The translations under genes were made by a program, and so were the position numbers. This document shows, in pieces, positions 1 to 6,698 of a stretch of 24,669 nt of DNA. This DNA is from DASZGI01 sp035938995 (GTDB taxonomy: Bacteria; Actinomycetota; Actinomycetes; Streptomycetales; Catenulisporaceae). The notes under the pieces are model-generated. The model made no database searches. It was not told the DNA's origin and worked only from the letters and a program-made list of their open reading frames with translations. The stretch spans positions 1 to 24,669 of the forward strand of contig NZ_DASZGI010000374.1 of assembly GCF_035938995.1 (NCBI RefSeq), given 5' to 3'. How positions within the stretch are numbered: position 1 is the stretch's first letter; each line of letters begins with the position of its first letter.

Positions 1-40
1 CGCACCACCAAGCCGGGCATGGGGCCCGGGCGATACCGCG

Positions 41-994
41 CTACGTGCTGCCGAGTTCGCCGACCAGCGCGGCCCACCGCAGCGTCAGCAGGCTTTCCAC
101 GGACACCGTCCGGCGCACCGCCTCCGCGGCGTGCGCGAACGTCGCGTCCGGTCCGAAGGCGGGCGCCACCGCAAGCGGGTCGAGCACCATCGTGTGCCGA
201 CAGGCGACCGAGCCCGCCTCCCCGTCCATGGCGCGGGTGACCGAGTAGACCGCGGTGTGACTGAACAGGGGCGCGCGCGGCCGCAGGTCCTTCTGCACGA
301 TCGTGTGCCGCTGCGGGAAACACAGGCGCGCGGCCCGCTCTTCGCGCATCGAGCCGTCCGGCTCCTCGATGGTCATCTCGAGCCGCTGCACCCCGGGCCG
401 CTCCTCGTTGACGGACACCAGCACGACGCCGGGCAGGTGCGAGGGCCACTTCTCCGGCCGGCTGAGGAAGTCGAACGCCGCGTCCGCGGAGGCGTCACGG
501 TCCAGCGGGACGCGGTTGCCGAAGCTGAAGCGGCAAGCCGGATACGCCGCGTGGATCGCGGCCGCGAGCCGCAGCGAGGACAGGTCGCTCTCCGCGAGCG
601 CGCCAAGCAGCCGCCGCAGCAGGCGCACCGCGTCCGGGTCGTCGGCGATCGCCTCGAACTCCTGGGTGAGTGTGACCTTGCTGTGCTCGGCGCCGTCCGG
701 TTCGGCGCGCCAGCGCAGGTTCAGCGCCGATGCCGGCGGACGCGTCGCCACGAGCGCCATGTTCAGCTCCGCGGGGTCCGGGCCGGGCGCCACCCGGCAC
801 ACCGCGTCGTCGATCCCGCGCGCGGACAGGGCCCAGAAGTGCGCGAGCCGGGCGGGGCCGTCCTGGGCCAGCGGCTCGACGTGCACGATCCGGGACATCA
901 GCAGCGGCCAGTCGGTCAAGGAGTCGAGCAGCGCGAAGACCTCGGCCGCGGGGGCGGCGACGAGGACGTCGTGCTCGGTGCGGTGCAGCGTCAT
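41..994 (-). CDS. Didomain aromatase/cyclase of the type II polyketide kind (SRPBCC fold)
   Basis: A 317-residue protein made of two START/polyketide-cyclase domains (about residues 1-150 and 155-315). The second half starts at the FSFGNRVPLDRDAS stretch and repeats the pattern of the first: an amphipathic helix with a conserved W (TDWPLL, EKWPSHLP), then beta strands such as VQRLEMTIEEPDG and RLCFPQRHTIVQK. The length and the order of segments fit the ActVII/GrisIV class. Those enzymes direct regiospecific first-ring cyclisation and aromatisation of a poly-beta-ketone chain held on an acyl carrier protein. Start is ATG at 994; the only purine-rich stretch upstream is GAAAGACGC, so the ribosome site is weak. 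No ketosynthase or carrier protein gene is in the window; they would have to lie before base 1, toward which this gene points. A stand-alone cyclase-like protein of unknown substrate is the alternative. Family call is firm, pathway is inference. Confidence 0.85.
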   Translation of the reverse strand: MTLHRTEHDVLVAAPAAEVFALLDSLTDWPLLMSRIVHVEPLAQDGPARLAHFWALSARGIDDAVCRVAPGPDPAELNMALVATRPPASALNLRWRAEPDGAEHSKVTLTQEFEAIADDPDAVRLLRRLLGALAESDLSSLRLAAAIHAAYPACRFSFGNRVPLDRDASADAAFDFLSRPEKWPSHLPGVVLVSVNEERPGVQRLEMTIEEPDGSMREERAARLCFPQRHTIVQKDLRPRAPLFSHTAVYSVTRAMDGEAGSVACRHTMVLDPLAVAPAFGPDATFAHAAEAVRRTVSVESLLTLRWAALVGELGST

Positions 995-1517
995 ACGGGG
1001 GCGTCTTTCGCGGAAAATCCGTTATGTCCGTCGGTCCGCGCTGCCGCCCCCGTGCGGCTGTTCGCGGATCAGGCAGCCCCGGCCGGTGTCGGACGGCTGC
1101 GGAGGGCGGGCGGCGGCGACCGGGGTTCGCGGCGTGGGCAGCCGCTCTCCCTCGGACACGGCCACTGCCCGCGGGCGGCCGTGCCGGGCGGTCCTCGGAA
1201 GCGCCAGCGCTCTCTCCATCTCCCTACCGCACCCGCGGCCCCATCCGGCCGGTGTGCGTTGATCACGGCGGACCAATCGAGTTGAACGTACCGAAGCCGT
1301 ACCCGTCATGGAAGTGAGTAATCACCTACGATTTGGATGCGCGGGGGGTGACGGATGCGTGACGGGCTGTAGGGGGCGCGCGGCGGCGCGCGTGCGCCCA
1401 AGAACGTTTTCCTTCGCGTCGCCCGGCCGGCGGCGCGGATTCCGCCGCGGTTCGCCGGGCGTCGCGTGTTCGCGATTCCTCGACACCGCAGGTGAATCCG
1501 CGTCTAAGATATCGGAC
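995..1517. other. Divergent intergenic region between the cyclase and the methyltransferase
   Basis: About 520 bases with no convincing gene. ORFs here in either direction have no family character, and the 5' extension of the methyltransferase frame (from 1308) reads as Arg/Gly-rich noise. It holds a strong GC hairpin at 1374-1399: arms GGGCGCGCG and CGTGCGCCC (one G-U pair) around an 8-base loop, followed by AAGAACGTTTTCC. This could stop stray transcription before the methyltransferase promoter at 1480-1510. I see no clear promoter for the cyclase. Confidence 0.5.
1480..1510 (+). promoter_or_regulatory. Probable promoter for a leaderless methyltransferase mRNA
   Basis: A -35-like TCGACA (1480-1485) and a -10-like TAAGAT (1505-1510) are 19 bases apart. 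The ATG at 1518 lies exactly 7 bases after the -10 element, where transcription would be expected to begin. No Shine-Dalgarno sequence precedes the ATG. This is the usual arrangement of leaderless genes in actinobacteria. Seen: hexamers and spacing. Inferred: leaderless start. Confidence 0.55.
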
Positions 1518-2282
1518 ATGCCCACAGCATCGGAGCGTTCGAAATCCTTCGGGGTGGCCGCTCGCGACTATGACAAATACCGTATAGGGCCGCCGTCGGG
1601 AATCGTGGACGCGGTCACGCCCCCGGGCTGCGAGACGGTGCTCGACCTCGGCGCGGGCACCGGGGCGCTGACCCGGCTGCTGGTGCGCCGGTTCCCCACG
1701 GTCTACGCGGTCGAGCCCGACCAGCGGATGCGCGACATCCTGGCGGAGAACTGCCCCGGGGCGGTCGCGCTGGACGGGGTGGCCGAGCGCGTCCCGCTGC
1801 CCGAGGCGAGCGTCGACGCGGTGCTGGTGTCCTCCGCCTGGCACTGGATGGACCCGGCCCTCGCCATTCCGGAGATAGCCCGGGTGCTGCGCCCGGAGGG
1901 AATGCTCGGAATCATCTGGAACCGGCGCGACAGAAGCGTCCCGTGGGTGGCCGACTTGGAGGATTTCCGGAGGCAGTGCACTAATTCCGATGACCGGGTG
2001 GAAACCCGGATCCGGTATTTCCTCGAGGAGCAGTGGCTGCCGGTCGAGGCGCCTTTCCGCGGGGTCGAGGTCTCCGTGCTGCCGTGGCAGGCGAGCGTGA
2101 CCCGCGACGAGATCTGCGGCCTGCTCGCCACCTACTCGGGGTATCTGATGGCGCCGCCGGAGCAGAGGGCCGCGCTAATGCGCGGCTTCAGGGACTATGT
2201 CCACGGCGATGATCGGTTAGGGGTGCAGGAAACGGTGCGGATGCCGATGCTGTGCCATTACTGGCGCGCTGTGCGTGTATAG
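1518..2282 (+). CDS. Class I SAM-dependent methyltransferase
   Basis: A 254-residue Rossmann-type methyltransferase. Motif I is VLDLGAGTG (residues 41-49); the acidic residue that binds the SAM ribose is E66 in YAVEPD; motif II is SVDAVLVSSAWHWMD; motif III is ARVLRPEGMLGIIWN. The N-terminal SFGVAARDYDKYR stretch is typical of UbiE/Methyltransf_11-like small-molecule methyltransferases, so the acceptor is probably a small molecule but cannot be named. I chose the ATG at 1518 rather than the in-frame one at 1308: recognisable sequence starts there, and a -10 element sits 7 bases upstream. It is divergent from the aromatase/cyclase, so a role in the same natural-product pathway is possible but unproven. 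The last codons form one arm of a long inverted repeat (2225-2301). Confidence 0.88.
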   Translation: MPTASERSKSFGVAARDYDKYRIGPPSGIVDAVTPPGCETVLDLGAGTGALTRLLVRRFPTVYAVEPDQRMRDILAENCPGAVALDGVAERVPLPEASVDAVLVSSAWHWMDPALAIPEIARVLRPEGMLGIIWNRRDRSVPWVADLEDFRRQCTNSDDRVETRIRYFLEEQWLPVEAPFRGVEVSVLPWQASVTRDEICGLLATYSGYLMAPPEQRAALMRGFRDYVHGDDRLGVQETVRMPMLCHYWRAVRV

Positions 2283-2301
2283 CATCCGCACCGTTCACTG
2301 C
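2225..2301. terminator. Long inverted repeat straddling the methyltransferase stop codon; possible bidirectional terminator
   Basis: Left arm 2225-2244 and right arm 2282-2301 are reverse complements at 18 of 20 positions. The inner 14 bases (AACGGTGCGGATGC and GCATCCGCACCGTT) match perfectly. The 37-base loop contains the last codons, and the TAG stop ends at the first base of the right arm. It lies between convergent genes, so a two-way terminator is the simplest reading. There is no T-tract on either side, which is common for terminators in very GC-rich actinobacteria. Confidence 0.55.
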
Positions 2302-2356
2302 TGGACCCGAAAACGTACGCTGCGACCCGGAGCCTTCCGATTGTCCCCGCGTACGG

Positions 2357-3406
2357 TCAGCTCGAGGGCACCTGCTGGACGAACTGGTCGGTGTAGGTCT
2401 TGGCCAGATCCACCTGGTGTCCCTTGACCGTCGGGTCGAACGCCGACAGCACCCGGAACACGCTCTGCGGACCGTCCGTCACCATCAGCCCGGTCGGGCT
2501 GAACATGCCGATCTCGTTGGCCAGCGCCTCGACGTACGACGTCTTGCCGATGGCCTGGTAGTAGTCGGCCGGCATCTGGTCGGTGATCTGCTCGGCGGAG
2601 TGCTGCTGAATCCAGCGCAGCGACTGCACCAGCGCGTCGACCACCTTCTGCACGGTGGCGGTGTGGCTCTCGACCCAGGCCGTGGGGAAGGTCAGGGCCG
2701 TGCCGGGGTACGGGCCGCCGAGCGCCGCCTGCGTCCCGGCGGCCGACCGCATGTCCACGATGACCTTTCCGAGGTGCTTGGCCAGCAGCTGGGAGATGGT
2801 CGGCTCGGTGGTGATGCCGGCGTCGATGGAGTTGTGCTGCATCGCGGCCACGAACGTGGGCCCGGCGGCCACGTTGACCGGGTGGATCTGGTTGACGGGG
2901 ACGCCGTTGTGCGCGGCCAGGTAGTCGGCGAGGAACTCGGTCGAGCCGCCGAGGCCGGTGATGCCGACGTTCTTGCCGGAAAGATCCGCGGGCGAGGTGA
3001 TCGACGCCGCCTCGTCGGCGCGCGCCAGTTCGACCATGCCGGGGGCCTGGAGCAGCTGGATGACCGACTCGGTGCCGGTGCCCTTCGAGGCCAGGTCGAT
3101 GTTGTGGTCGTAGAACCCGACGACGCCGTCGACCTGCTTGGCCAGCATCATCTGGAAGGTCTGCGACCCGTTGGTCACGTTGGTGATCTGCACGTTCAGG
3201 CCCTGCTTCGCGAACAGGCCGAGGCGCTGGGCGAGGATCAGCGGGATGTAGTTCTGGTTGGTGAGGTTGGACACCGACAGGCGTACCAGCACCGGGCTGG
3301 TGGCGGCGACGGGAGCGGTGGCGGGCGAGTTCGAGGAGCAGCCTGCGATACCCGACAACGCCGTGACCGCCGCTATCGCGAGCAGCGCGGATTTTCTGCG
3401 GAACAT
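2357..3406 (-). CDS. ABC transporter substrate-binding lipoprotein (NMT1/SsuA/TauA-like)
   Basis: A 349-residue lipoprotein. The signal sequence MFRRKSALLAIAAVTAL runs into a lipobox LSGIAGC, giving lipidation at Cys and an anchor on the outer face of the membrane. The mature part has the NMT1/SsuA-type periplasmic-binding fold: QNYIPLILAQRLGLFAKQGL near the start, then DGVVGFYDHN, the SPADLSGKNVGITGLGG hinge segment and DAGITTEPT. The start is the ATG at 3406 with GAAGAGG upstream; the frame stays open above this but that part lacks a signal peptide. It is downstream of its permease and ATPase, so it is the last gene of one transport operon. Family relatives bind sulfonates, taurine, nitrate or pyrimidine precursors; the ligand cannot be chosen from sequence. 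Confidence 0.9.
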   Translation of the reverse strand: MFRRKSALLAIAAVTALSGIAGCSSNSPATAPVAATSPVLVRLSVSNLTNQNYIPLILAQRLGLFAKQGLNVQITNVTNGSQTFQMMLAKQVDGVVGFYDHNIDLASKGTGTESVIQLLQAPGMVELARADEAASITSPADLSGKNVGITGLGGSTEFLADYLAAHNGVPVNQIHPVNVAAGPTFVAAMQHNSIDAGITTEPTISQLLAKHLGKVIVDMRSAAGTQAALGGPYPGTALTFPTAWVESHTATVQKVVDALVQSLRWIQQHSAEQITDQMPADYYQAIGKTSYVEALANEIGMFSPTGLMVTDGPQSVFRVLSAFDPTVKGHQVDLAKTYTDQFVQQVPSS

Positions 3407-3492
3407 CGGTTCGACCTCTTCTTCGTCTGTGGGTAGGAGGGAACTTGAGCATCGTGCGTGTGCGGGACCGCGAGCCGCCGGCGCGGCGCGGC

Positions 3493-4404
3493 TCACGGAG
3501 ACTGGGGGCGCTGCGGGCGCCACCGCAGCAGGCGCCGCTCGACGAGCGTGATCGCCCCCTCGGCGGCGAGCGCGAGCGTCGTGGTGACCAGGAGCCCGGC
3601 GTAGACGCCGTCCGGGTTGAAGTCGCCCTGCGCCTGGGCGATCAGGGTGCCGAGGCCCTGCTGCGCGCCGAGCAGCTCGCCGACCACCGCCCCGGTGACG
3701 GCGTAGCCGAACGCGGTGCGCAGGCTCGCGATGATCCAGCTGAACGCGGCCGGCAGGATGACCTGGAGCAGCACGGCGATCCGTCCGGCGCCGAGCTGGC
3801 GGGCGTTGGCCACGAGCCCGTGGTCCACCTCGCGGGCGCCCTGGAAGGCGTTGAAGAACACGTTGAAGAAGACCAGGACCACCACGAGCGCGACCTTGCT
3901 GGTCATGCCGAGGCCGAACCAGATCACGAAGACCGAGCCGAGCACGATGCGCGGGATCGAGTTCGCCGCCCCGATGTAGACCGACAGTAGGTCGGCGAGC
4001 ACCTGGATCCGGCCGAGCAGGATGCCGAAGGTGACCCCGAGCGCGACGCCGATGCCGAAGCCGATCAGGGTCTCCTGGAAGGTCACCCAGGCCTGCATCC
4101 ACAGCGGGCCCTCGGCCGTGCCGGACTGCACCCAGGTGCTCAGCTGGCGCCACACGCCCGACGGCTCGCCGAAGAAGAACACGTCGATGACCTTCGCCTG
4201 CGCCAGCCCCTGCCAGGCGCCGACGAACGCGACCAGCAGCGCCAACTGGCCGCAGACGATCCACAGGCGCCGGCGGGAACGGCGGGGACGGTCGGCGCCG
4301 GTGCCGTTCGGACGCAGGCCGTCAGCGCTCGCGTGGTCGAGGACTGCCGGCCCGTCGTCGTGCGGCGCGGCCGGGTCAGACCGCCGCGGTCGTCGTGCGG
4401 GCAT
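3493..4404 (-). CDS. ABC transporter permease (SsuC/TauC-like, BPD_transp_1)
   Basis: A 303-residue inner-membrane protein with about six hydrophobic segments (near residues 45-65, 108-132, 138-162, 168-186, 210-245 and 265-288). The cytoplasmic coupling loop, EVDHGLVANARQLGAGRIAVLLQVILPAA, carries the EAA-type pattern (conserved G, then I-LP) that docks on the ATPase. A charged, unconserved cytoplasmic N-terminus of about 42 residues precedes the first membrane span. The ATG at 4404 lies inside the ATPase gene (29-base overlap), implying translational coupling; a later start is possible because the N-terminus is not conserved. It forms the channel of the importer whose binding protein is encoded next. 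Confidence 0.9.
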   Translation of the reverse strand: MPARRPRRSDPAAPHDDGPAVLDHASADGLRPNGTGADRPRRSRRRLWIVCGQLALLVAFVGAWQGLAQAKVIDVFFFGEPSGVWRQLSTWVQSGTAEGPLWMQAWVTFQETLIGFGIGVALGVTFGILLGRIQVLADLLSVYIGAANSIPRIVLGSVFVIWFGLGMTSKVALVVVLVFFNVFFNAFQGAREVDHGLVANARQLGAGRIAVLLQVILPAAFSWIIASLRTAFGYAVTGAVVGELLGAQQGLGTLIAQAQGDFNPDGVYAGLLVTTTLALAAEGAITLVERRLLRWRPQRPQSP

Positions 4405-5227
4405 AGGCGATGCGCACCTCGTCGCTCAGACAGGACCAGACCTGCTCGTGCAGCTCCACGAAGCGCTGCCGGAACCGGATCTCGCGCACCCGCCGCGGCC
4501 GGGGCAGGTCGACCGCGAACTCCTTCTTCACCGCGGTCGGCCCCGCGGTGAGCACGGCGACGCTGTCGGCGAGCGCGATCGCCTCCTCGAGATCGTGGGT
4601 GACCAGCACCACCGAGGCGCCCGTGCCCTCCCACAGGTCGAGCAGCTCGTCGCACATGATCTGCCGGGTCTGCGCGTCCAGGCCGGAGAACGGCTCGTCG
4701 AGCAGCAGCAGCCGGGGCTCGTTGACCAGGGTCTGGGCGAGTGCCACCCGCTTGCGCATCCCGCCGGACAGCTGGTGCGGGTAGTAGTGCTCGAACCCGG
4801 ACAGGCCCACCCGGTGCAGCCAGTCGTGGGCGCGCGTCTCGGCGTCCTTGCGGTCGACGCCGCGGAACCTGGGCCCGGCGGCGACGTTCGCCAAGACCGT
4901 CTTCCACGGGAAGACAGCGTCCTGCTGGAAGACGAAGCCGGTGCGCGGGTCGGCGCCGGACACCGGTTCGCCGCCGACGAGCACCTGCCCGCCGTCGGGC
5001 CGGGCGGCGCCGGAGATGAGCGAGAGCACGGTGGACTTGCCGCAGCCGGTCGGGCCGATCAGGGCCATGAATTCGCCGGGCTTTACGGTCAGATCCAGCC
5101 CGTCGAGGACCGTGCGGGTCCGCCCGTTCGGGCCGCGGAACCGCTTGACGACGCCGCGCAGCGTGAGCGAGGGGGGCGGCGCGGTCGCGCCGGGGCCTTC
5201 AGGATCGCAGTGTACGGATCTTCGCAT
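4376..5227 (-). CDS. ABC transporter ATP-binding protein (SsuB/TauB-like)
   Basis: A 283-residue nucleotide-binding subunit. Walker A is GPTGCGKST (residues 58-66), the Q-loop is at Q101/Q102, the signature is LSGGM (153-157), Walker B ends in D177-E178 and the switch histidine is H211 in VTHD. FPWKTVLANV after the Q-loop and the short C-terminal extension are typical of the sulfonate/nitrate/taurine group. The frame is open further upstream, but ATG 5227 has a strong ribosome site (CAGGAG) six to seven bases before it, whereas the upstream Met at 5311 does not. It is the first gene of the ATPase-permease-lipoprotein operon. A possible promoter on this strand is TTGTTG and CATTCT, 18 bases apart, about 50 to 80 bases upstream of the start. 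Confidence 0.92.
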   Translation of the reverse strand: MRRSVHCDPEGPGATAPPPSLTLRGVVKRFRGPNGRTRTVLDGLDLTVKPGEFMALIGPTGCGKSTVLSLISGAARPDGGQVLVGGEPVSGADPRTGFVFQQDAVFPWKTVLANVAAGPRFRGVDRKDAETRAHDWLHRVGLSGFEHYYPHQLSGGMRKRVALAQTLVNEPRLLLLDEPFSGLDAQTRQIMCDELLDLWEGTGASVVLVTHDLEEAIALADSVAVLTAGPTAVKKEFAVDLPRPRRVREIRFRQRFVELHEQVWSCLSDEVRIAYARTTTAAV

Positions 5228-5305
5228 ACGGTCTCCTGACGCTACCCCCTCCACTGCGCCATGAGAATGCCACCGATCGGCCGGGGGCAACAAGGGAGTC
5301 CGCGT

Positions 5306-5318
5306 GGTCACTGTGAAC
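5306..5318. promoter_or_regulatory. Near-perfect 13-bp palindrome; also the left end-like sequence of the IS4-type element
   Basis: GGTCACTGTGAAC pairs at five of six positions around a central T. It lies between the divergent ABC operon and the IS4-like gene. The continuing sequence TCACTGTGAACTTAGGG resembles the terminal repeat style of actinobacterial IS4 elements as I remember it. It may therefore be a decayed left end rather than an operator; both are possible. Confidence 0.35.
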
Positions 5319-5334
5319 TTAGGGTTTCCCCGTC

Positions 5335-5361
5335 GTGACCGTCGGTGCCTCTGCCGTAAGG
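5335..5361 (+). promoter_or_regulatory. Possible promoter giving a leaderless mRNA for the IS4-like gene
   Basis: A -10-like TAAGGT (5356-5361) ends 7 bases before the ATG at 5369, the same spacing as at the methyltransferase. A weak -35-like GTGACC (5335-5340) is only 15 bases upstream. AAGGTG could alternatively act as a ribosome site, so leaderless reading is uncertain. Confidence 0.35.
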
Positions 5362-5368
5362 TGCTCGC

Positions 5369-6487
5369 ATGCCACGGGCAGGTCAGACAGCCACGGCCTT
5401 GGGGGCCCGATTGCCTCAGCGAGTCGTGCTGGGGCTGCTGATGCGCGCGTTCCCACCGCCGCGCGTTGATCAGATACTTGATACTTTAGGCCGCCGGGAG
5501 CAGCGCCAACGGCTGCTGCCGGCCCGTCTCATGGTCTATTTCACCCTCGGGATGTGGATTTTCGGCTCGCTCTCCTACGAGGAGGTGCTCGCCGAGATCC
5601 TGCGCGGCGTGCCGGGCCTGACCAGCCCGGGCAGCGCGCCGCAGAACGGCCACGGGCCGAACGCGACCGCGACCGCCGCCGCGATCGGGCGGGCCCGGCG
5701 GCGCCTCGGCGTCGACCCGCTGCGGCTGCTGTTTGAGGAGGTGGCCGGGCCCGCCACGGCGATCGCGCCGGACCCGCTGCTGCCCGGATGCCGTCGCACC
5801 CTGCGATTGGACTCGGTCACTATCGACGTGCCCGACACGCTGGCCAACCGGATCGAGTTCGGCGGGCGGGTGCGCGACAGCGCGCCGGGGCCGGCGTTCC
5901 CGAAGGTGCGCTTGTCACTGCTCATCGACGACCGCGGCCACCGGGTCGTGGCCGCGGGCTTGGACGAGGGCTCCGATCGCCCGCCGCTGCGCCAGTTGGC
6001 GGCGGCGATCCCGCCGGGCACGCTGCTGGTCATGGGAGAACGCGCGTTCTCGCCCGGGCTGTGGGGCGCGGTCGCGGACCTGGGTTGCGACCAGCTGTGG
6101 AACGCCCCGGACGCCGCGGAGCTCCCGGTCCACCTGCGCCTTCCGGACGGCTCCCGGATATCCCGGCTGCCCGGGGCGGACGGCTCGGCTCGCCGCACCG
6201 TGCGGGTGGTCTCCCGCCCGGGACACGGCCTGATCTCTTCGATCCTCGACTACCGGGCCGCGCCGGCCGAGCGGCTGCTCGCGGTGTACGACCGCTACCG
6301 CACGACCGGTCTCGGCTTCGAGGGGATCACCATCTACCAGGGCGGGGACCGGCTGGTGCTGCGCTCCAAGAGTCCTGATCTGGTCCGCCAGGAGCTCTAC
6401 GCCATGCTGTGCGTGCACCACACGATAGGCGAACTGGTGGACTACACCCTGCTGGACCGGTTCACTCCACAGCAGAACAGCCTGTGA
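5369..6487 (+). CDS. IS4-family transposase-derived protein, probably catalytically inactive
   Basis: A 372-residue uninterrupted ORF. The N-terminal part (about residues 20-110: MVYFTLGMWIFGSLSYEEVL) matches the IS4 N-terminal domain, and the rest follows the DDE domain: LRLDSVTIDVPDT (first Asp, D148), then KSPDLVRQELYAMLCVHH near the end. Key residues are lost. The second Asp of the usual ADRGF motif is E224 in GERAF. The Y-x2-R-x3-E-x6-K signature reads Y307, Y310, G314, T321, so only the Tyr is kept. The frame is full length with no stops. Possible element ends are at 5306-5322 (left) and 6538-6552 (right, degenerate). It reads toward the conservon. Either a decaying element or a protein kept for another purpose such as DNA binding. 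Confidence 0.8.
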   Translation: MPRAGQTATALGARLPQRVVLGLLMRAFPPPRVDQILDTLGRREQRQRLLPARLMVYFTLGMWIFGSLSYEEVLAEILRGVPGLTSPGSAPQNGHGPNATATAAAIGRARRRLGVDPLRLLFEEVAGPATAIAPDPLLPGCRRTLRLDSVTIDVPDTLANRIEFGGRVRDSAPGPAFPKVRLSLLIDDRGHRVVAAGLDEGSDRPPLRQLAAAIPPGTLLVMGERAFSPGLWGAVADLGCDQLWNAPDAAELPVHLRLPDGSRISRLPGADGSARRTVRVVSRPGHGLISSILDYRAAPAERLLAVYDRYRTTGLGFEGITIYQGGDRLVLRSKSPDLVRQELYAMLCVHHTIGELVDYTLLDRFTPQQNSL

Positions 6488-6537
6488 CATCGCACAACGC
6501 GGGTCACCCACAAGAGGGGTTCGGGAGTGCGACAATG

Positions 6538-6552
6538 CCGTTAAGTCAGTTG
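6538..6552. repeat. Possible degenerate right end of the IS4-type element
   Basis: CCGTTAAGTCAGTTG, read in reverse complement (CAACTGACTTAACGG), resembles the left-end sequence ACTGTGAACTTAGGG if three bases are skipped. This is a weak match. The rest of 6488-6698, apart from this and presumably the conservon promoter, shows nothing I can name. Confidence 0.25.
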
Positions 6553-6698
6553 TACGAACTCTTGGCCGCCCCAGCGCGGCTGTGCTCAAATTGCCGCTAC
6601 ACGGGCCCGTACATCGCCGTATCGGAAACCCGCGGCGTATTCGGGAACGCAGTTACTGCTCGGGCGGAGCACGACGAACGGTTTGGTAGTGAGGCCAC

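Noticed and set aside
131..1285. Long plus-strand frames opposite the aromatase/cyclase
   Set aside because: Compositional shadows of the coding strand; no domain sequence.
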